A stretch of DNA of 13,115 nucleotides from an uncultured Bacillus sp. (GTDB lineage Bacteria > Bacillota > Bacilli > Bacillales > DSM-1321): NCBI GenBank assembly GCA_934215995.1, contig CAKQBC010000036.1:1-13115 (forward strand), read 5' to 3'. Both the position numbers and the translations under genes were made by a program. Positions 6,639-13,115 of this stretch are shown here, piece by piece. The notes under the pieces are model-generated. The model had not been told where the DNA came from. It ran no database searches and saw only the letters and a program-made list of their open reading frames with translations. Positions within the stretch are counted from its first letter, which is position 1. Every line of letters begins with the position of its first letter.

Positions 6639-6708
6639 TGCATGTAAAGTTTATCTAAAATAGGCTGCACTCATGCCTCTATTGCTTTACTGGTTTTTTT
6701 ACCAAATT

Positions 6709-6736
6709 AAAAAAGCCACTCAATTCGGGCTTTTTT
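6709..6736 (-). terminator. intrinsic terminator between secE and nusG
   Basis: A perfect 9-bp inverted repeat, AAAAAAGCC / GGCTTTTTT, encloses a 10-nt loop. The U run is formed by the 3' arm itself. The A/U-flanked shape can act in both directions, but only the minus strand has genes here. It probably limits readthrough from rpmG-secE into nusG, or serves as a nusG leader attenuator if the promoter candidate just upstream is real. Confidence 0.6.
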
Positions 6737-6757
6737 CACAATTCTCATTCTATCACT

Positions 6758-6763
6758 ATTATA
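6758..6763 (-). promoter_or_regulatory. possible -10 box for nusG
   Basis: A perfect TATAAT lies about 50 nt after the secE stop codon. There is no good -35 hexamer at 16-18 nt; the best-placed hexamer is GAATAA. SigH-type spacing was also checked and does not fit. If active, transcription would start near 6750, only about 15 nt before the terminator-like hairpin. Confidence 0.3.
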
Positions 6764-6810
6764 CCTTTTTTACGAATATCTTATTCACGAAAAGCAAGGG
6801 CATTCGCCTC

Positions 6811-6993
6811 TTACTTACTTACCAAACGAATCAATTCGGAAATGCCAAGATCAATAGCTGTAAAGAACAATGCCATGACAACAACAGTACTTAAAACAAT
6901 AATCGTATAACTCGTAAGTTCTTTTCCTTTAGGCCAGCTTACTTTTTTCATTTCACGGCCTACACCGCGAAAAAACTCGGTAATGCGTTGCAT
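6811..6993 (-). CDS. secE: protein translocase subunit SecE
   Basis: SecE clamps the two halves of the SecY channel in the cytoplasmic membrane. The 60 residues match the short single-span Gram-positive form. I choose the ATG at 6993, beginning MQRITEFFRGVGREMKKVSW, because GTGGAGGT lies 8 nt upstream; the next upstream in-frame ATG lacks a site. The amphipathic helix with the conserved KKVSWPKGKELTSYT stretch (16-30) is followed by one membrane segment at about 29-49 (TIIVLSTVVVMALFFTAIDL). It sits between rpmG and nusG, the usual Bacillus arrangement. It is probably transcribed from the rpmG promoter and ends before the secE-nusG terminator. Confidence 0.97.
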   Translation of the reverse strand: MQRITEFFRGVGREMKKVSWPKGKELTSYTIIVLSTVVVMALFFTAIDLGISELIRLVSK

Positions 6994-7044
6994 GTTCCAA
7001 ACCTCCACTTATATGAATGCATCAAATACAAATATGCTTGATGG

Positions 7045-7194
7045 TTACTTTGTTTCTTTATGAAGAGTATGAGCATTGCATGTTTTACAAAATTTCTTGA
7101 TCTCAAGCCTTTCCGACTTTGAAATTTTGCTGCTTTCTGTAGAATAGTTTCTAGAACCGCAATCTACGCAAGCAAGAATAACTTTGCTTCTCAT
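7045..7194 (-). CDS. rpmG: 50S ribosomal protein L33, zinc-ribbon (C+) form
   Basis: This 49-residue gene begins at the ATG at 7194-7192 and reads [20 protein letters not shown], ending LHKETK. L33 is a small protein of the large subunit near the E site. The four cysteines C9, C12, C36 and C39 form two CxxC knuckles, so this is the zinc-binding C+ paralogue. Bacillus genomes usually also carry zinc-free copies induced by zinc starvation under Zur. AGGTG lies upstream of the start. It corresponds in position to B. subtilis rpmGB, between sigH and secE. A strong promoter precedes it, and secE follows after about 50 nt in the same transcript. Confidence 0.95.
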   Translation of the reverse strand: MRSKVILACVDCGSRNYSTESSKISKSERLEIKKFCKTCNAHTLHKETK

Positions 7195-7240
7195 ATTAAC
7201 ACCTGCTTAAGGATCTATAAGTATATAAGTACGTCCCTAA

Positions 7241-7269
7241 ATTCTATCATGCATGCCTGTCAATGTCAA
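7241..7269 (-). promoter_or_regulatory. rpmG-secE promoter (SigA type, extended -10)
   Basis: TTGACA (7269-7264), a perfect -35 hexamer, is followed after 17 nt by TAGAAT (7246-7241), with TGA before the -10. A second TTGACA directly follows the first but is only 11 nt from the -10, so it is not the functional -35. Transcription would start near 7234, leaving about 40 nt of leader. Confidence 0.8.
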
Positions 7270-7304
7270 TGGGACGGGCACCCTCCATACGGCAGGATGC
7301 ACTG

Positions 7305-7952
7305 TCACAATGAAACCTCGCGGACTTCAAGATATCGTTCCAGCTTGCGCTTGACCCTTTGCAGGGCGTTATCGATTGACTTCACATGCCGATTCAACTC
7401 TTCCGATATCTCCTGATAGGATTGGCCATCCAAATACAGCGCGAGCACCTTTCGTTCAAGATCGCTCAGCAATTCGGCCATCTTCAATTCGATGTCATCG
7501 AATTCTTCCTGGCTTATGATCAAGTCTTCCGGGTTCATAGCCTTTGTTCCAGTGATTACGTCCAACAGGGTCCGGTCCGATTCCTCATCATAAATCGGCT
7601 TGTCCAATGAGACATAAGAATTCAGCGGTATATGCTTTTGGCGCGTGGCTGTTTTGATCGCGGTAATAATTTGCCTGGTAATGCACAATTCTGCAAAGGC
7701 TTTAAAAGAGCTGAGCTTGTCCTCTTTAAAATCCCTGATAGCTTTATAGAGTCCGATCATGCCTTCCTGGACGATGTCCTCTTTGTCTGCACCAATAAGA
7801 AAGTAGGTGCGTGCTTTTGCACGTACGAAATTGCGGTACTTGTGGATCAGGAAATCCAATGCTTCACTCTCGCCTTGATGAACAAGCTCTACGAGTACAT
7901 CATCTTCGAGCAGCAAATACTTCTCGCTTACCTTGTAGCCATGTTGTGCCAC
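7305..7952 (-). CDS. sigH: RNA polymerase sigma-H factor (SigH/Spo0H)
   Basis: SigH is the sigma factor of the transition to stationary phase, competence and early sporulation in Bacillus. Reading from the GTG at 7952, preceded by a GGGGGGTAGG run, gives 215 residues starting MAQHGYKVSEKYLLLEDDVL. Upstream in-frame codons overlap the promoter. Region 2 spans about 31-110, with core-binding and -10 recognition segments YFLIGADKEDIVQEGMIGLY and AFAELCITRQIITAIKTATR. Region 4 spans about 160-210, with a helix-turn-helix around SYQEISEELNRHVKSIDNAL. It is close to the B. subtilis protein apart from the variable N-terminus. It has its own SigA-type promoter at the end of the preceding gene; AbrB repression is known in B. 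subtilis but not shown here. Confidence 0.97.
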   Translation of the reverse strand: MAQHGYKVSEKYLLLEDDVLVELVHQGESEALDFLIHKYRNFVRAKARTYFLIGADKEDIVQEGMIGLYKAIRDFKEDKLSSFKAFAELCITRQIITAIKTATRQKHIPLNSYVSLDKPIYDEESDRTLLDVITGTKAMNPEDLIISQEEFDDIELKMAELLSDLERKVLALYLDGQSYQEISEELNRHVKSIDNALQRVKRKLERYLEVREVSL

Positions 7953-7988
7953 AAAACCTACCCCCCGCCTGAACCGTAAGATAGACCC

Positions 7989-8018
7989 ATTATACAGCAG
8001 GAAAATTTTTGGAGTCAA
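7989..8018 (-). promoter_or_regulatory. sigH promoter (SigA type)
   Basis: TTGACT (8018-8013) and a perfect TATAAT (7994-7989) are separated by 18 nt. The -35 box begins only 6 nt after the stop codon of the preceding gene. Transcription would start near 7982, giving a leader of about 30 nt to the GTG. The SigA-type sequence agrees with the known vegetative promoter of B. subtilis sigH. Confidence 0.8.
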
Positions 8019-8024
8019 TAACTA

Positions 8025-8537
8025 TCAGAATAGTCCGCGCCTCCATTGTTCGAATTTTTTGGCTACTTCATCGCTCAAATGTATCTTTGACGCGGGTTTC
8101 TTCGATGTTTGCTTCTTTACTTTTTTTTCCACTTGTTTTGTGACGTGCTCGCATTCGATCAATAATTCACGGGCCGATTTTCGGAGCGCACCTTGCCCGA
8201 AAATCGCCCACTGCTCTGTAAAGTCGGAAGTCGCAACATGAATCTGGGTTTTGATATTGCCCAGCTCAATCGCCAACTTTTCAATCCGTTCATCCGCAGT
8301 TTCATTTTCCCGTGTAAAAATCACATCAATTTTATAATTCTTGTATTTCCGTTCCAGCCCCTGTACATAGTAGGCATCGAAAACACAAATCACCCTAAAG
8401 CCGGTATAGGCTCTATATTCAGCAAGAATTTCTATTAGTCGATCCCGCGCTGCCGACAGGTCTTTATCCTTTAGTTCCCTAAGCTCCGGCCAGGCCCCTA
8501 TTATGTTGTAGCCATCTACTAATAGGATGTTATCCAT
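8025..8537 (-). CDS. rae1: ribosome-associated endoribonuclease Rae1 (YacP), NYN/PIN domain
   Basis: Rae1 of B. subtilis enters the ribosomal A site and cleaves certain mRNAs between codons during translation. The 170 residues carry a NYN (PIN-like) nuclease fold at about 1-125. Its acidic catalytic-type positions are visible: D8 in ILLVDGYNIIGAW, D54 in VICVFDAYY, D82 in ENETADERIE and D105 in HVATSDFTEQW. The C-terminal part is lysine-rich (VEKKVKKQTSKKPASK), suited to rRNA contact, and ends KFEQWRRGLF. It starts 2 nt after the rlmB stop codon, so translation is probably coupled. Neighbouring genes mrnC and rlmB also encode RNA enzymes. The sigH promoter begins at its stop codon. Confidence 0.93.
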   Translation of the reverse strand: MDNILLVDGYNIIGAWPELRELKDKDLSAARDRLIEILAEYRAYTGFRVICVFDAYYVQGLERKYKNYKIDVIFTRENETADERIEKLAIELGNIKTQIHVATSDFTEQWAIFGQGALRKSARELLIECEHVTKQVEKKVKKQTSKKPASKIHLSDEVAKKFEQWRRGLF

Positions 8538-8539
8538 TG

Positions 8540-9283
8540 CTATCGCCCCAGCGGATGGCGCTTCCTGTATACTTCATACATCAAAAGGCCGGCTGCGACG
8601 GATGCATTCAGCGACGTAACCTTGCCCACCATCGGCATATGAATGAGAAAATCGCACTTTTCCTTAAGGATGCGGCTCATTCCTTTTCCTTCACTGCCGA
8701 TAATGATGCCGATCGGCATATTGCCGTCCAGGTTCCGGTAGTCATCGCTGCCCTTGGCATCTGTCCCTGCTATCCACAAGCCCCGCTCCTTCAGCTCTTC
8801 TATTGTACGTGACAGGTTCGTGACCCTTGCCACCGGAATATACTCGATAGCGCCGGTGGATGCTTTTGCAACCGTAGCCGTCAGTCCGACAGCCCGCCTT
8901 TTCGGGATGATGATGCCGTGCGCGCCAACTGCGTCCGCTGTCCTCATGATCGACCCTAAATTATGCGGATCCTCGATCTCATCAAGAATAAGGAAGAATG
9001 GCTGTTCGTTTCTCCGCTCCGCCAGCTTAAACAGATCATCCAGCTCCGCATATTGATGGGCTGCCACCGCTGCGATGACACCCTGATGGACACCATCGAC
9101 CATTGCATCTATTTTTTTCTTCGGAACGATCTGTGTCATAACCTGTCTTTCTTTAGCCAAGTTGATCACTTGTCCCATCGAACCTTTTTGGGATCCTTCC
9201 GCTATCCATATCTTGTTGATTTCCCTGTTGGATCTTAACGCTTCCAGTACAGGGTTTCTGCCGATTATAAATTCTTCATTCAT
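8540..9283 (-). CDS. rlmB: 23S rRNA 2'-O-methyltransferase of the TrmH/RlmB (SPOUT) family
   Basis: RlmB methylates the ribose of G2251 in the 23S rRNA P loop in E. coli; the exact target of the Bacillus member (YacO) is inferred. The 247 residues begin MNEEFIIGRNPVLEALRSN, an N-terminal substrate-binding domain (about 1-75, L30e-like). The SPOUT trefoil-knot domain follows, with all three motifs. Motif 1 is DPHNLGSIMRTADAVG with N108 and R114, motif 2 is IIIGSEGKGMSR with E198, and motif 3 is KVTSLNASVAAGLLMYE with S224-L225-N226. GAGGTG lies upstream of the ATG, overlapping the mrnC stop codon. It is the fourth gene of the cysteine T-box unit, 11 nt after mrnC and 2 nt before rae1. Confidence 0.94.
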   Translation of the reverse strand: MNEEFIIGRNPVLEALRSNREINKIWIAEGSQKGSMGQVINLAKERQVMTQIVPKKKIDAMVDGVHQGVIAAVAAHQYAELDDLFKLAERRNEQPFFLILDEIEDPHNLGSIMRTADAVGAHGIIIPKRRAVGLTATVAKASTGAIEYIPVARVTNLSRTIEELKERGLWIAGTDAKGSDDYRNLDGNMPIGIIIGSEGKGMSRILKEKCDFLIHMPMVGKVTSLNASVAAGLLMYEVYRKRHPLGR

Positions 9284-9294
9284 GAAGGTTCACC

Positions 9295-9708
9295 TCAATC
9301 CTTCTTTTCCTCTATAAAATCTATCGCTAGCCGGATAATTTCTTCAGCCCGCTCCATCCTATCGCTTAAAAACAGATAGCCAATCAAGGCTTCGAACGCA
9401 GTCGAGTACCGGTACGTCTGTACATCCGTATTCTTCGGCACAGTCCCGGACTTCGCGTTCCTCCCTCTCCTTACGACTCCCTGCTCTTCCTCATCAAGGA
9501 TCGCCTCTTCAAGGATATAGTGGATTACTTTGCTTTGCGCCTTGGCCGATACGAATCTTGTCGCTTCCCTATGGAGCAGATGGGGCTTTACCGCACCCTT
9601 CAAAAGAAGGTGATGCCGTATATATTTTTCATATACAGCATCGCCCATATAAGCTAAAGCCAAACTATTCAGCTCCATTGGCTTAATTGTCGATTCTTTT
9701 GCCATCAT
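9295..9708 (-). CDS. mrnC: Mini-ribonuclease III (MrnC)
   Basis: Mini-III is an RNase III catalytic domain without the double-stranded RNA-binding domain; in B. subtilis it matures the ends of 23S rRNA. The 137 residues fit the family. The first catalytic motif is [18 protein letters not shown], with D23 and E27. The conserved [20 protein letters not shown] loop and the second acidic motif [13 protein letters not shown] follow. The start overlaps the cysS stop codon in an ATGATGG arrangement; either ATG (9708 or 9705) could be used. GGAGAAG upstream is a modest ribosome-binding site, so coupling to cysS translation is likely. The cysS-mrnC-rlmB order is standard in Bacillales. Confidence 0.95.
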   Translation of the reverse strand: MMAKESTIKPMELNSLALAYMGDAVYEKYIRHHLLLKGAVKPHLLHREATRFVSAKAQSKVIHYILEEAILDEEEQGVVRRGRNAKSGTVPKNTDVQTYRYSTAFEALIGYLFLSDRMERAEEIIRLAIDFIEEKKD

Positions 9709-11102
9709 GCTCTTCTCCAGCGCGTGCCTTGCGGAGTATCTTCAAGCAGGATACCCATCGCTTTCAATTCGTCGCGGATCTCATCCGACCGTTGGAAGTT
9801 GCGGTCCTTTCTTGCCTGAATGCGCTCTTCGATCAGCTTTTCGATATCCTCATCAAGCAATTCAGCCTCACTCAAAGACAGCCCAAGTACGCCGAACAGT
9901 TTTTCAAACAGGCCGGTGAATGCAAGCAGAACATCTGTGTGTGTATGGGTCTCCATCAGATAGTAGTTCGCTTGTCTGGATAGCTCGAATAACACAGAAA
10001 TCGCATTAGCGGTATTGAAATCGTCATCCATTTCTGTTTCGAACTGCTTCTGCAGATCGGCAATTTTGTTCAGCCATTCATCATTGTTTTCCGTCAGGTT
10101 TGTAGCTGTCTCAAGACGGTGCTTCAAGTTTTGGTAAGACGTCTTCAGACGGTCAAGTGCTGTTTTGGCATTGCCGAGCAGCTCTTCACTATAGTTGATC
10201 GGATGGCGGTAGTGAACCGATAGCATAAAGAAACGCAGCACTTGCGGATCATGATGCTCTAGGATATCCTTCACCAGCACAAAATTGCCGAGTGATTTGG
10301 ACATTTTTTCGTTATCGATATTGATGTAGCCATTATGCATCCAGTATTTTGCGAAAGGTTTTCCCGTAAATGCCTCGGATTGGGCAATTTCATTTTCATG
10401 ATGAGGGAAAGCAAGGTCCTGGCCGCCTGCATGGATATCAATACTATCGCCAAGATACTGGCGCGCCATTGCGGAGCATTCGATATGCCAGCCCGGACGT
10501 CCTTTCCCCCATGGGCTATCCCATGAGATTTCCCCTTCTTTGGCCGCTTTCCATAAAGCAAAGTCCAGGGCATCCTGTTTCTTTTCCCCCACTTCGATAC
10601 GCGCTCCTGAACGGAGGTCATCGATTGACTGGTGAGACAGCTTTCCATATCCGTCGAATTTGCGTGTATGGTAATAGACATCTCCTTCAGACTCATATGC
10701 GAACCCTTTGTCGATCAGGGTCTGAATGAACTCGATAATGATGTCCATGCTCTCCGTCACCCTTGGATGCGCATCGGCTTTATGGCATCCGAGCGCCAGA
10801 ACATCGTCGAAGAAGGCACTGATAAAACGGTCTGCCACTTCCGGTACAGTGCTGCCAAGCTCATTGGCAACCCGGATCAGCTTGTCATCGACATCCGTGA
10901 AATTCGAAATGTACTGGACATCATATCCCCGGTACGCCAGATACTTTCTGACGGTATCAAAAACGATCGGCGGCCTTGCATTTCCGATATGGATGAAGTT
11001 ATAGACCGTCGGGCCGCACACATACATTTTCACTTTCCCTTCTTCAAGGGGCTGGAAAATTTCTTTCTCTCTCGTTAATGTATTGTAAATTTTAATCGGC
11101 AT
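9705..11102 (-). CDS. cysS: cysteinyl-tRNA synthetase
   Basis: CysRS attaches cysteine to tRNA-Cys. The 465 residues are the normal length for this class Ia enzyme. The HIGH motif appears as HIGN at 38-41 (FIHIGNARP), as in other Bacillus enzymes, and the second signature is KMSKS at 266-270. Zinc ligands are visible at C29, C209, H234 and E238 in [20 protein letters not shown] and FPHHENEIA, which matches the selectivity of the enzyme for the cysteine thiol. AAGGAG lies 8-9 nt upstream of the ATG. The gene overlaps the end of cysE by 11 nt and mrnC by 4 nt. Expression is governed by the upstream cysteine T-box leader, which responds to uncharged tRNA-Cys. Confidence 0.98.
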   Translation of the reverse strand: MPIKIYNTLTREKEIFQPLEEGKVKMYVCGPTVYNFIHIGNARPPIVFDTVRKYLAYRGYDVQYISNFTDVDDKLIRVANELGSTVPEVADRFISAFFDDVLALGCHKADAHPRVTESMDIIIEFIQTLIDKGFAYESEGDVYYHTRKFDGYGKLSHQSIDDLRSGARIEVGEKKQDALDFALWKAAKEGEISWDSPWGKGRPGWHIECSAMARQYLGDSIDIHAGGQDLAFPHHENEIAQSEAFTGKPFAKYWMHNGYINIDNEKMSKSLGNFVLVKDILEHHDPQVLRFFMLSVHYRHPINYSEELLGNAKTALDRLKTSYQNLKHRLETATNLTENNDEWLNKIADLQKQFETEMDDDFNTANAISVLFELSRQANYYLMETHTHTDVLLAFTGLFEKLFGVLGLSLSEAELLDEDIEKLIEERIQARKDRNFQRSDEIRDELKAMGILLEDTPQGTRWRRA

Positions 11103-11751
11103 TTTGTTTACTCCTTTCAGCTTGTAAGATGCCTATTGTTGTCTTCAGTTCAGCCAGTTCCTGCTCCAGCTTTTTGAAGCGGTCCCCGGTCGGGTCAGGC
11201 AAATCTGAATGGTTGAGCCGGTCCTTTAAGCGGACTCCATCCTGGATAACCACTTTTCCCGGGATACCGACAACCGTTGAATTTGGAGGCACTTCCTTCA
11301 ACACGACTGACCCGGCTCCGATTTTGGAATTTTCCCCTACCGTGATGGAACCAAGAACCTTGGCTCCCGTTGCGATAAGGACACCATCTTTAATAGTCGG
11401 ATGGCGCTTTCCTTTTTCTTTCCCGGTTCCCCCAAGGGTCACCCCTTGGAAAACGGTGACATTATCCCCGATCTCACAGGTCTCCCCGATCACCACGCCC
11501 ATGCCGTGATCGATGAAAAACCGGCGCCCGATCTTCGCCCCGGGATGGATTTCAATCCCGGTAAAGAAACGGCTGATCTGTGAAATGACCCGTGCCAGAA
11601 AATAGAGCTTATTTTTATAAAACACGTGCGCAAGACGATGGGACCAAATGGCGTGCAGCCCCGAATAAGTGAGGATAACCTCCAAATAGCCGCGGGCAGC
11701 AGGGTCCTGGTCAAAAATAATATCTATATCTTCTTTCAGCATTCTAAACAT
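11092..11751 (-). CDS. cysE: serine O-acetyltransferase
   Basis: CysE transfers acetyl from acetyl-CoA to serine, the first committed step of cysteine synthesis. I start at the ATG at 11751 ([20 protein letters not shown]), 8 nt after AAGGGGG, giving 219 residues. This matches the short Bacillus form, which lacks most of the N-terminal helical extension of the roughly 273-residue E. coli enzyme. The left-handed parallel beta-helix of hexapeptide repeats spans about 64-180 ([40 protein letters not shown]). Catalytic-type H82 lies in the IDHGMG motif, and the acetyl-CoA loop [12 protein letters not shown] is intact. Cysteine supply and Cys-tRNA charging are thus encoded in one T-box-controlled transcript. 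Confidence 0.97.
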   Translation of the reverse strand: MFRMLKEDIDIIFDQDPAARGYLEVILTYSGLHAIWSHRLAHVFYKNKLYFLARVISQISRFFTGIEIHPGAKIGRRFFIDHGMGVVIGETCEIGDNVTVFQGVTLGGTGKEKGKRHPTIKDGVLIATGAKVLGSITVGENSKIGAGSVVLKEVPPNSTVVGIPGKVVIQDGVRLKDRLNHSDLPDPTGDRFKKLEQELAELKTTIGILQAERSKQNAD

Positions 11752-11821
11752 ATGATTTTCCCCCTTGCTTCTTTCTAACGTAAGCGTCTTTCTGGCCACT
11801 TATCCCGAAATATATACTCTG

Positions 11822-11869
11822 CACTCTAACATCCCGAATCCCAAAGAGGCTCACAGTCCATATAGAGTG
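11822..11869 (-). repeat. long-range inverted repeat between T-box terminator and cysE
   Basis: CACTCTA (11869-11863) pairs perfectly with TAGAGTG (11828-11822) on the transcribed strand around a 34-nt loop. It lies in the roughly 150 nt between the T-box terminator and the cysE start. The rest of that stretch holds no gene or recognised site apart from the cysE ribosome-binding site. Role unknown; possibly an mRNA stability element. Confidence 0.3.
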
Positions 11870-11903
11870 ATTGCCGCTGCCTGCCGAATAGGACAATGGG
11901 CAT

Positions 11904-11939
11904 AAAAAAACGCCTCTGCCTAAATAGACAGAGACGTTT
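11904..11939 (-). terminator. T-box leader terminator
   Basis: AAACGTCTCTG (11939-11929) pairs with CAGAGGCGTTT (11918-11908) with one G-U pair around a 10-nt loop, and a run of seven U residues ends at 11904. Its 5' side lies just after the T-box sequence, which can form the competing antiterminator. It stops transcription before cysE when tRNA-Cys is charged. Confidence 0.88.
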
Positions 11940-12160
11940 AGAATATACGCGGTTCCACTCTGTTTGATAATCTTCTCCCCGAAGATTACCCAACTCAAAT
12001 CATCTTAACGGTATGACTCCGCTTATGCCTACTTGGCAAAACCTTTCAGCACAAGGCTCCGGAGGGCATTTCGGGCGGCAATTGGCCTGAACCGCTTCCA
12101 GCCTAGGCGGTCCTCTCTTTAAAGCATTATCGTCCTACTTCTCTCCATCTACGCACACAT
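11904..12160 (-). promoter_or_regulatory. T-box leader, cysteine specificity, upstream of cysE-cysS
   Basis: T-box leaders sense the charging level of a particular tRNA and control transcription of downstream genes. The T-box sequence AGAGTGGAACCGCG is at 11961-11948, just before the terminator. The AGTA motif of the stem I specifier region is at 12139-12136. A UGC cysteine codon in the GAAATGCCC stretch at 12068-12066 is the best specifier candidate and matches the downstream cysE and cysS genes. The leader accounts for most of the roughly 450 nt between gltX and cysE. B. subtilis has the same arrangement, a tRNA-Cys-dependent T-box between gltX and cysE. The overall call is strong; the exact specifier position is inferred. 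Confidence 0.92.
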
Positions 12161-12180
12161 ATATAATTATTTATTACTAT

Positions 12181-12186
12181 ATTATA
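12181..12186 (-). promoter_or_regulatory. possible -10 box for the T-box/cysE transcript
   Basis: A perfect TATAAT lies 14 nt after the gltX stop codon and would start transcription near 12174, just before the T-box stem I. The hexamer 17 nt upstream, TTAAGT, is a poor -35. In B. subtilis much of the cysE message comes from readthrough from gltX, so this promoter is optional. Confidence 0.3.
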
Positions 12187-12200
12187 TTTTTACCGTTTTG

Positions 12201-13115
12201 TTAACTTAAAATACTTTGGATGCGATCTTTTGTTTTTTCCTTGCCGATCAAGGCAATGGCTGCCGGAAGGTCAGGGCCATGTGTTTGACCGGTAGTCGCT
12301 ACACGGATAGGCATGAACAGGTTTTTCCCTTTATGCCCTGTTTTCTTTTGGACAGCTTTCATGGCCGCTTTGATTTCAGCCGCTTCGAACTGCTCGATCG
12401 CATTGACCTCTTCCAGGAATGCATTCATGACTTCAGGTACTTGCTCGCCTGCAAGAACTTCCTTCGCTTCTTCGTCGAATTCCAATTTTTCATTGAAAAT
12501 CACTTCAGAAAGCCCGACGATTTCAGCTCCGTAGCTCATCTTCTCCTGGTATAAAGCCATCAGGTCACGAACCCATTTTTGCTGTTCTTCAGTAAGCGTC
12601 TCCGGAAGCTTGCCTGCTTTGATCAAGTGCGGCAATGCCAATTCAGTCAGGCGCTCCACATCAATGCTCTTAATGTATTGGTTATTCATCCAAGCAAGTT
12701 TCTGCTGATCGAATAACGCCGGAGATTTAGATAATCGCTTCTCATCGAAAATTTCGATGAACTGCTCCTTCGTAAAGATCTCCTCTTCTCCTCCAGGCGC
12801 CCATCCAAGCAATGCGATGAAGTTGAACAGTGCTTCAGGGAGATAACCAAGCGCTTCATATTGCTCAATGAATTGGATGATGGATTCATCGCGCTTGCTA
12901 AGCTTCTTGCGGCTTTCATTCACAATCAGGGTCATATGTCCGAAAATCGGCGCTTCCCAACCGAATGCTTCATAGATCATCAGCTGTTTCGGCGTATTGG
13001 AAATATGGTCATCCCCGCGAAGGACATGGGAGATTTCCATCAGGTAATCATCGATCACAACAGCGAAATTGTATGTTGGGATCCCATCCTTCTTCACGAT
13101 TACATGGTCCCCGAT
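12201..13115 (-). CDS. gltX: glutamyl-tRNA synthetase, C-terminal part (cut by window edge)
   Basis: GluRS charges tRNA-Glu. In Bacillus it is non-discriminating and also charges tRNA-Gln, whose product is then amidated by GatCAB. The visible 304 codons enter in frame at the window edge ([20 protein letters not shown]). They are the C-terminal part of a protein of about 485 residues. The [15 protein letters not shown] stretch of the catalytic domain is present, as is the KMSKS-equivalent KKLSKRDES. The helical anticodon-binding domain then runs to the end, including [20 protein letters not shown]. The HIGH motif and N-terminus lie beyond 13115. The GTG at 13097 is an internal valine, not a start. 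No terminator is evident before the T-box leader, allowing readthrough into cysE. Confidence 0.97.
   Translation of the reverse strand: MGDHVIVKKDGIPTYNFAVVIDDYLMEISHVLRGDDHISNTPKQLMIYEAFGWEAPIFGHMTLIVNESRKKLSKRDESIIQFIEQYEALGYLPEALFNFIALLGWAPGGEEEIFTKEQFIEIFDEKRLSKSPALFDQQKLAWMNNQYIKSIDVERLTELALPHLIKAGKLPETLTEEQQKWVRDLMALYQEKMSYGAEIVGLSEVIFNEKLEFDEEAKEVLAGEQVPEVMNAFLEEVNAIEQFEAAEIKAAMKAVQKKTGHKGKNLFMPIRVATTGQTHGPDLPAAIALIGKEKTKDRIQSILS

Noticed and set aside
6750..6775. SigH-type promoter for nusG
   Set aside because: An AGG-like -35 and GAAT -10 are present, but the spacing is about 9 nt instead of the 11-12 nt expected for SigH promoters.
6673..6894. 73-residue plus-strand open frame in the secE-nusG spacer
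   Set aside because: It crosses the terminator hairpin and the end of secE, and is Phe/Tyr-rich because the spacer is AT-rich; no initiation signal.
7270..7307. Possible terminator after sigH (GCATCC/GGGTGC pairing)
   Set aside because: The stem is short and includes a G-U pair, the loop is long, and no U tract follows.
10632..11078. 148-residue plus-strand open frame opposite cysS
   Set aside because: It lies entirely antisense to the conserved cysS coding sequence, has no ribosome-binding site and no family features; the open frame is a by-product of cysS codon use.
11744..11998. 84-residue open frame between the T-box and cysE on the minus strand
   Set aside because: It runs through the T-box motif and its terminator and overlaps the cysE ribosome-binding site. 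It has no ribosome-binding site or recognisable protein features.
1..13115. Novel defence, mobile or biosynthetic system
   Set aside because: All coding regions are conserved housekeeping genes in the standard Bacillus order. No insertion sequence, integrase, repeat array or unusual gene is present.

Overview
The window is a reverse-oriented stretch of core chromosome from a Bacillaceae bacterium (Bacillus sensu lato, Firmicutes). Every supported gene lies on the minus strand. In transcription order (right to left) they are gltX (3' part), cysE, cysS, mrnC, rlmB, rae1/yacP, sigH, rpmG, secE, nusG, rplK, rplA, rplJ, rplL, a ybxB-type methyltransferase gene and rpoB (5' part). This is the gene order of the Bacillus subtilis chromosome in the gltX-rpoB interval. 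The proteins, including the sporulation-associated sigma factor SigH, also look most like Bacillaceae versions. Genus or species cannot be fixed from the sequence alone. I see no mobile element, tRNA, rRNA, CRISPR array or sign of transfer.

Right part (about 8025-13115): the 3' two thirds of gltX is followed by a cysteine-type T-box leader. The leader controls a compact run, cysE-cysS-mrnC-rlmB-rae1, in which genes overlap or are separated by 2-11 nt. The run joins cysteine synthesis and Cys-tRNA charging to three RNA enzymes: Mini-RNase III, a 23S rRNA 2'-O-methyltransferase and a ribosome-associated endonuclease.

Middle (about 6075-8020): sigH has its own strong SigA-type promoter at the rae1 stop codon. 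rpmG and secE follow from an extended -10 promoter. nusG is separated from secE by a terminator-like hairpin and has an unusual ribosome-binding region.

Left part (1-6074): the ribosomal protein genes form two units. rplK-rplA has a promoter, a structured leader and two 23S-like elements that look like L1 binding sites. rplJ-rplL has a promoter, an L10 leader with attenuator, and a strong terminator after rplL. The ybxB-type gene and rpoB follow. rpoB has a promoter whose -35 box contains the stop codon of the preceding gene, and a leader of about 217 nt holding a terminator-like hairpin.

The genes are ordinary, highly conserved information-processing genes, and I find no new protein system. 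What merits a second look is RNA-level regulation in the intergenic spaces: the paired L1-site mimics at rplK and rplA, the hairpin-U tract abutting the second of these, the rpoB and ybxB leaders, and the hairpin-bridged Shine-Dalgarno sequence of nusG.
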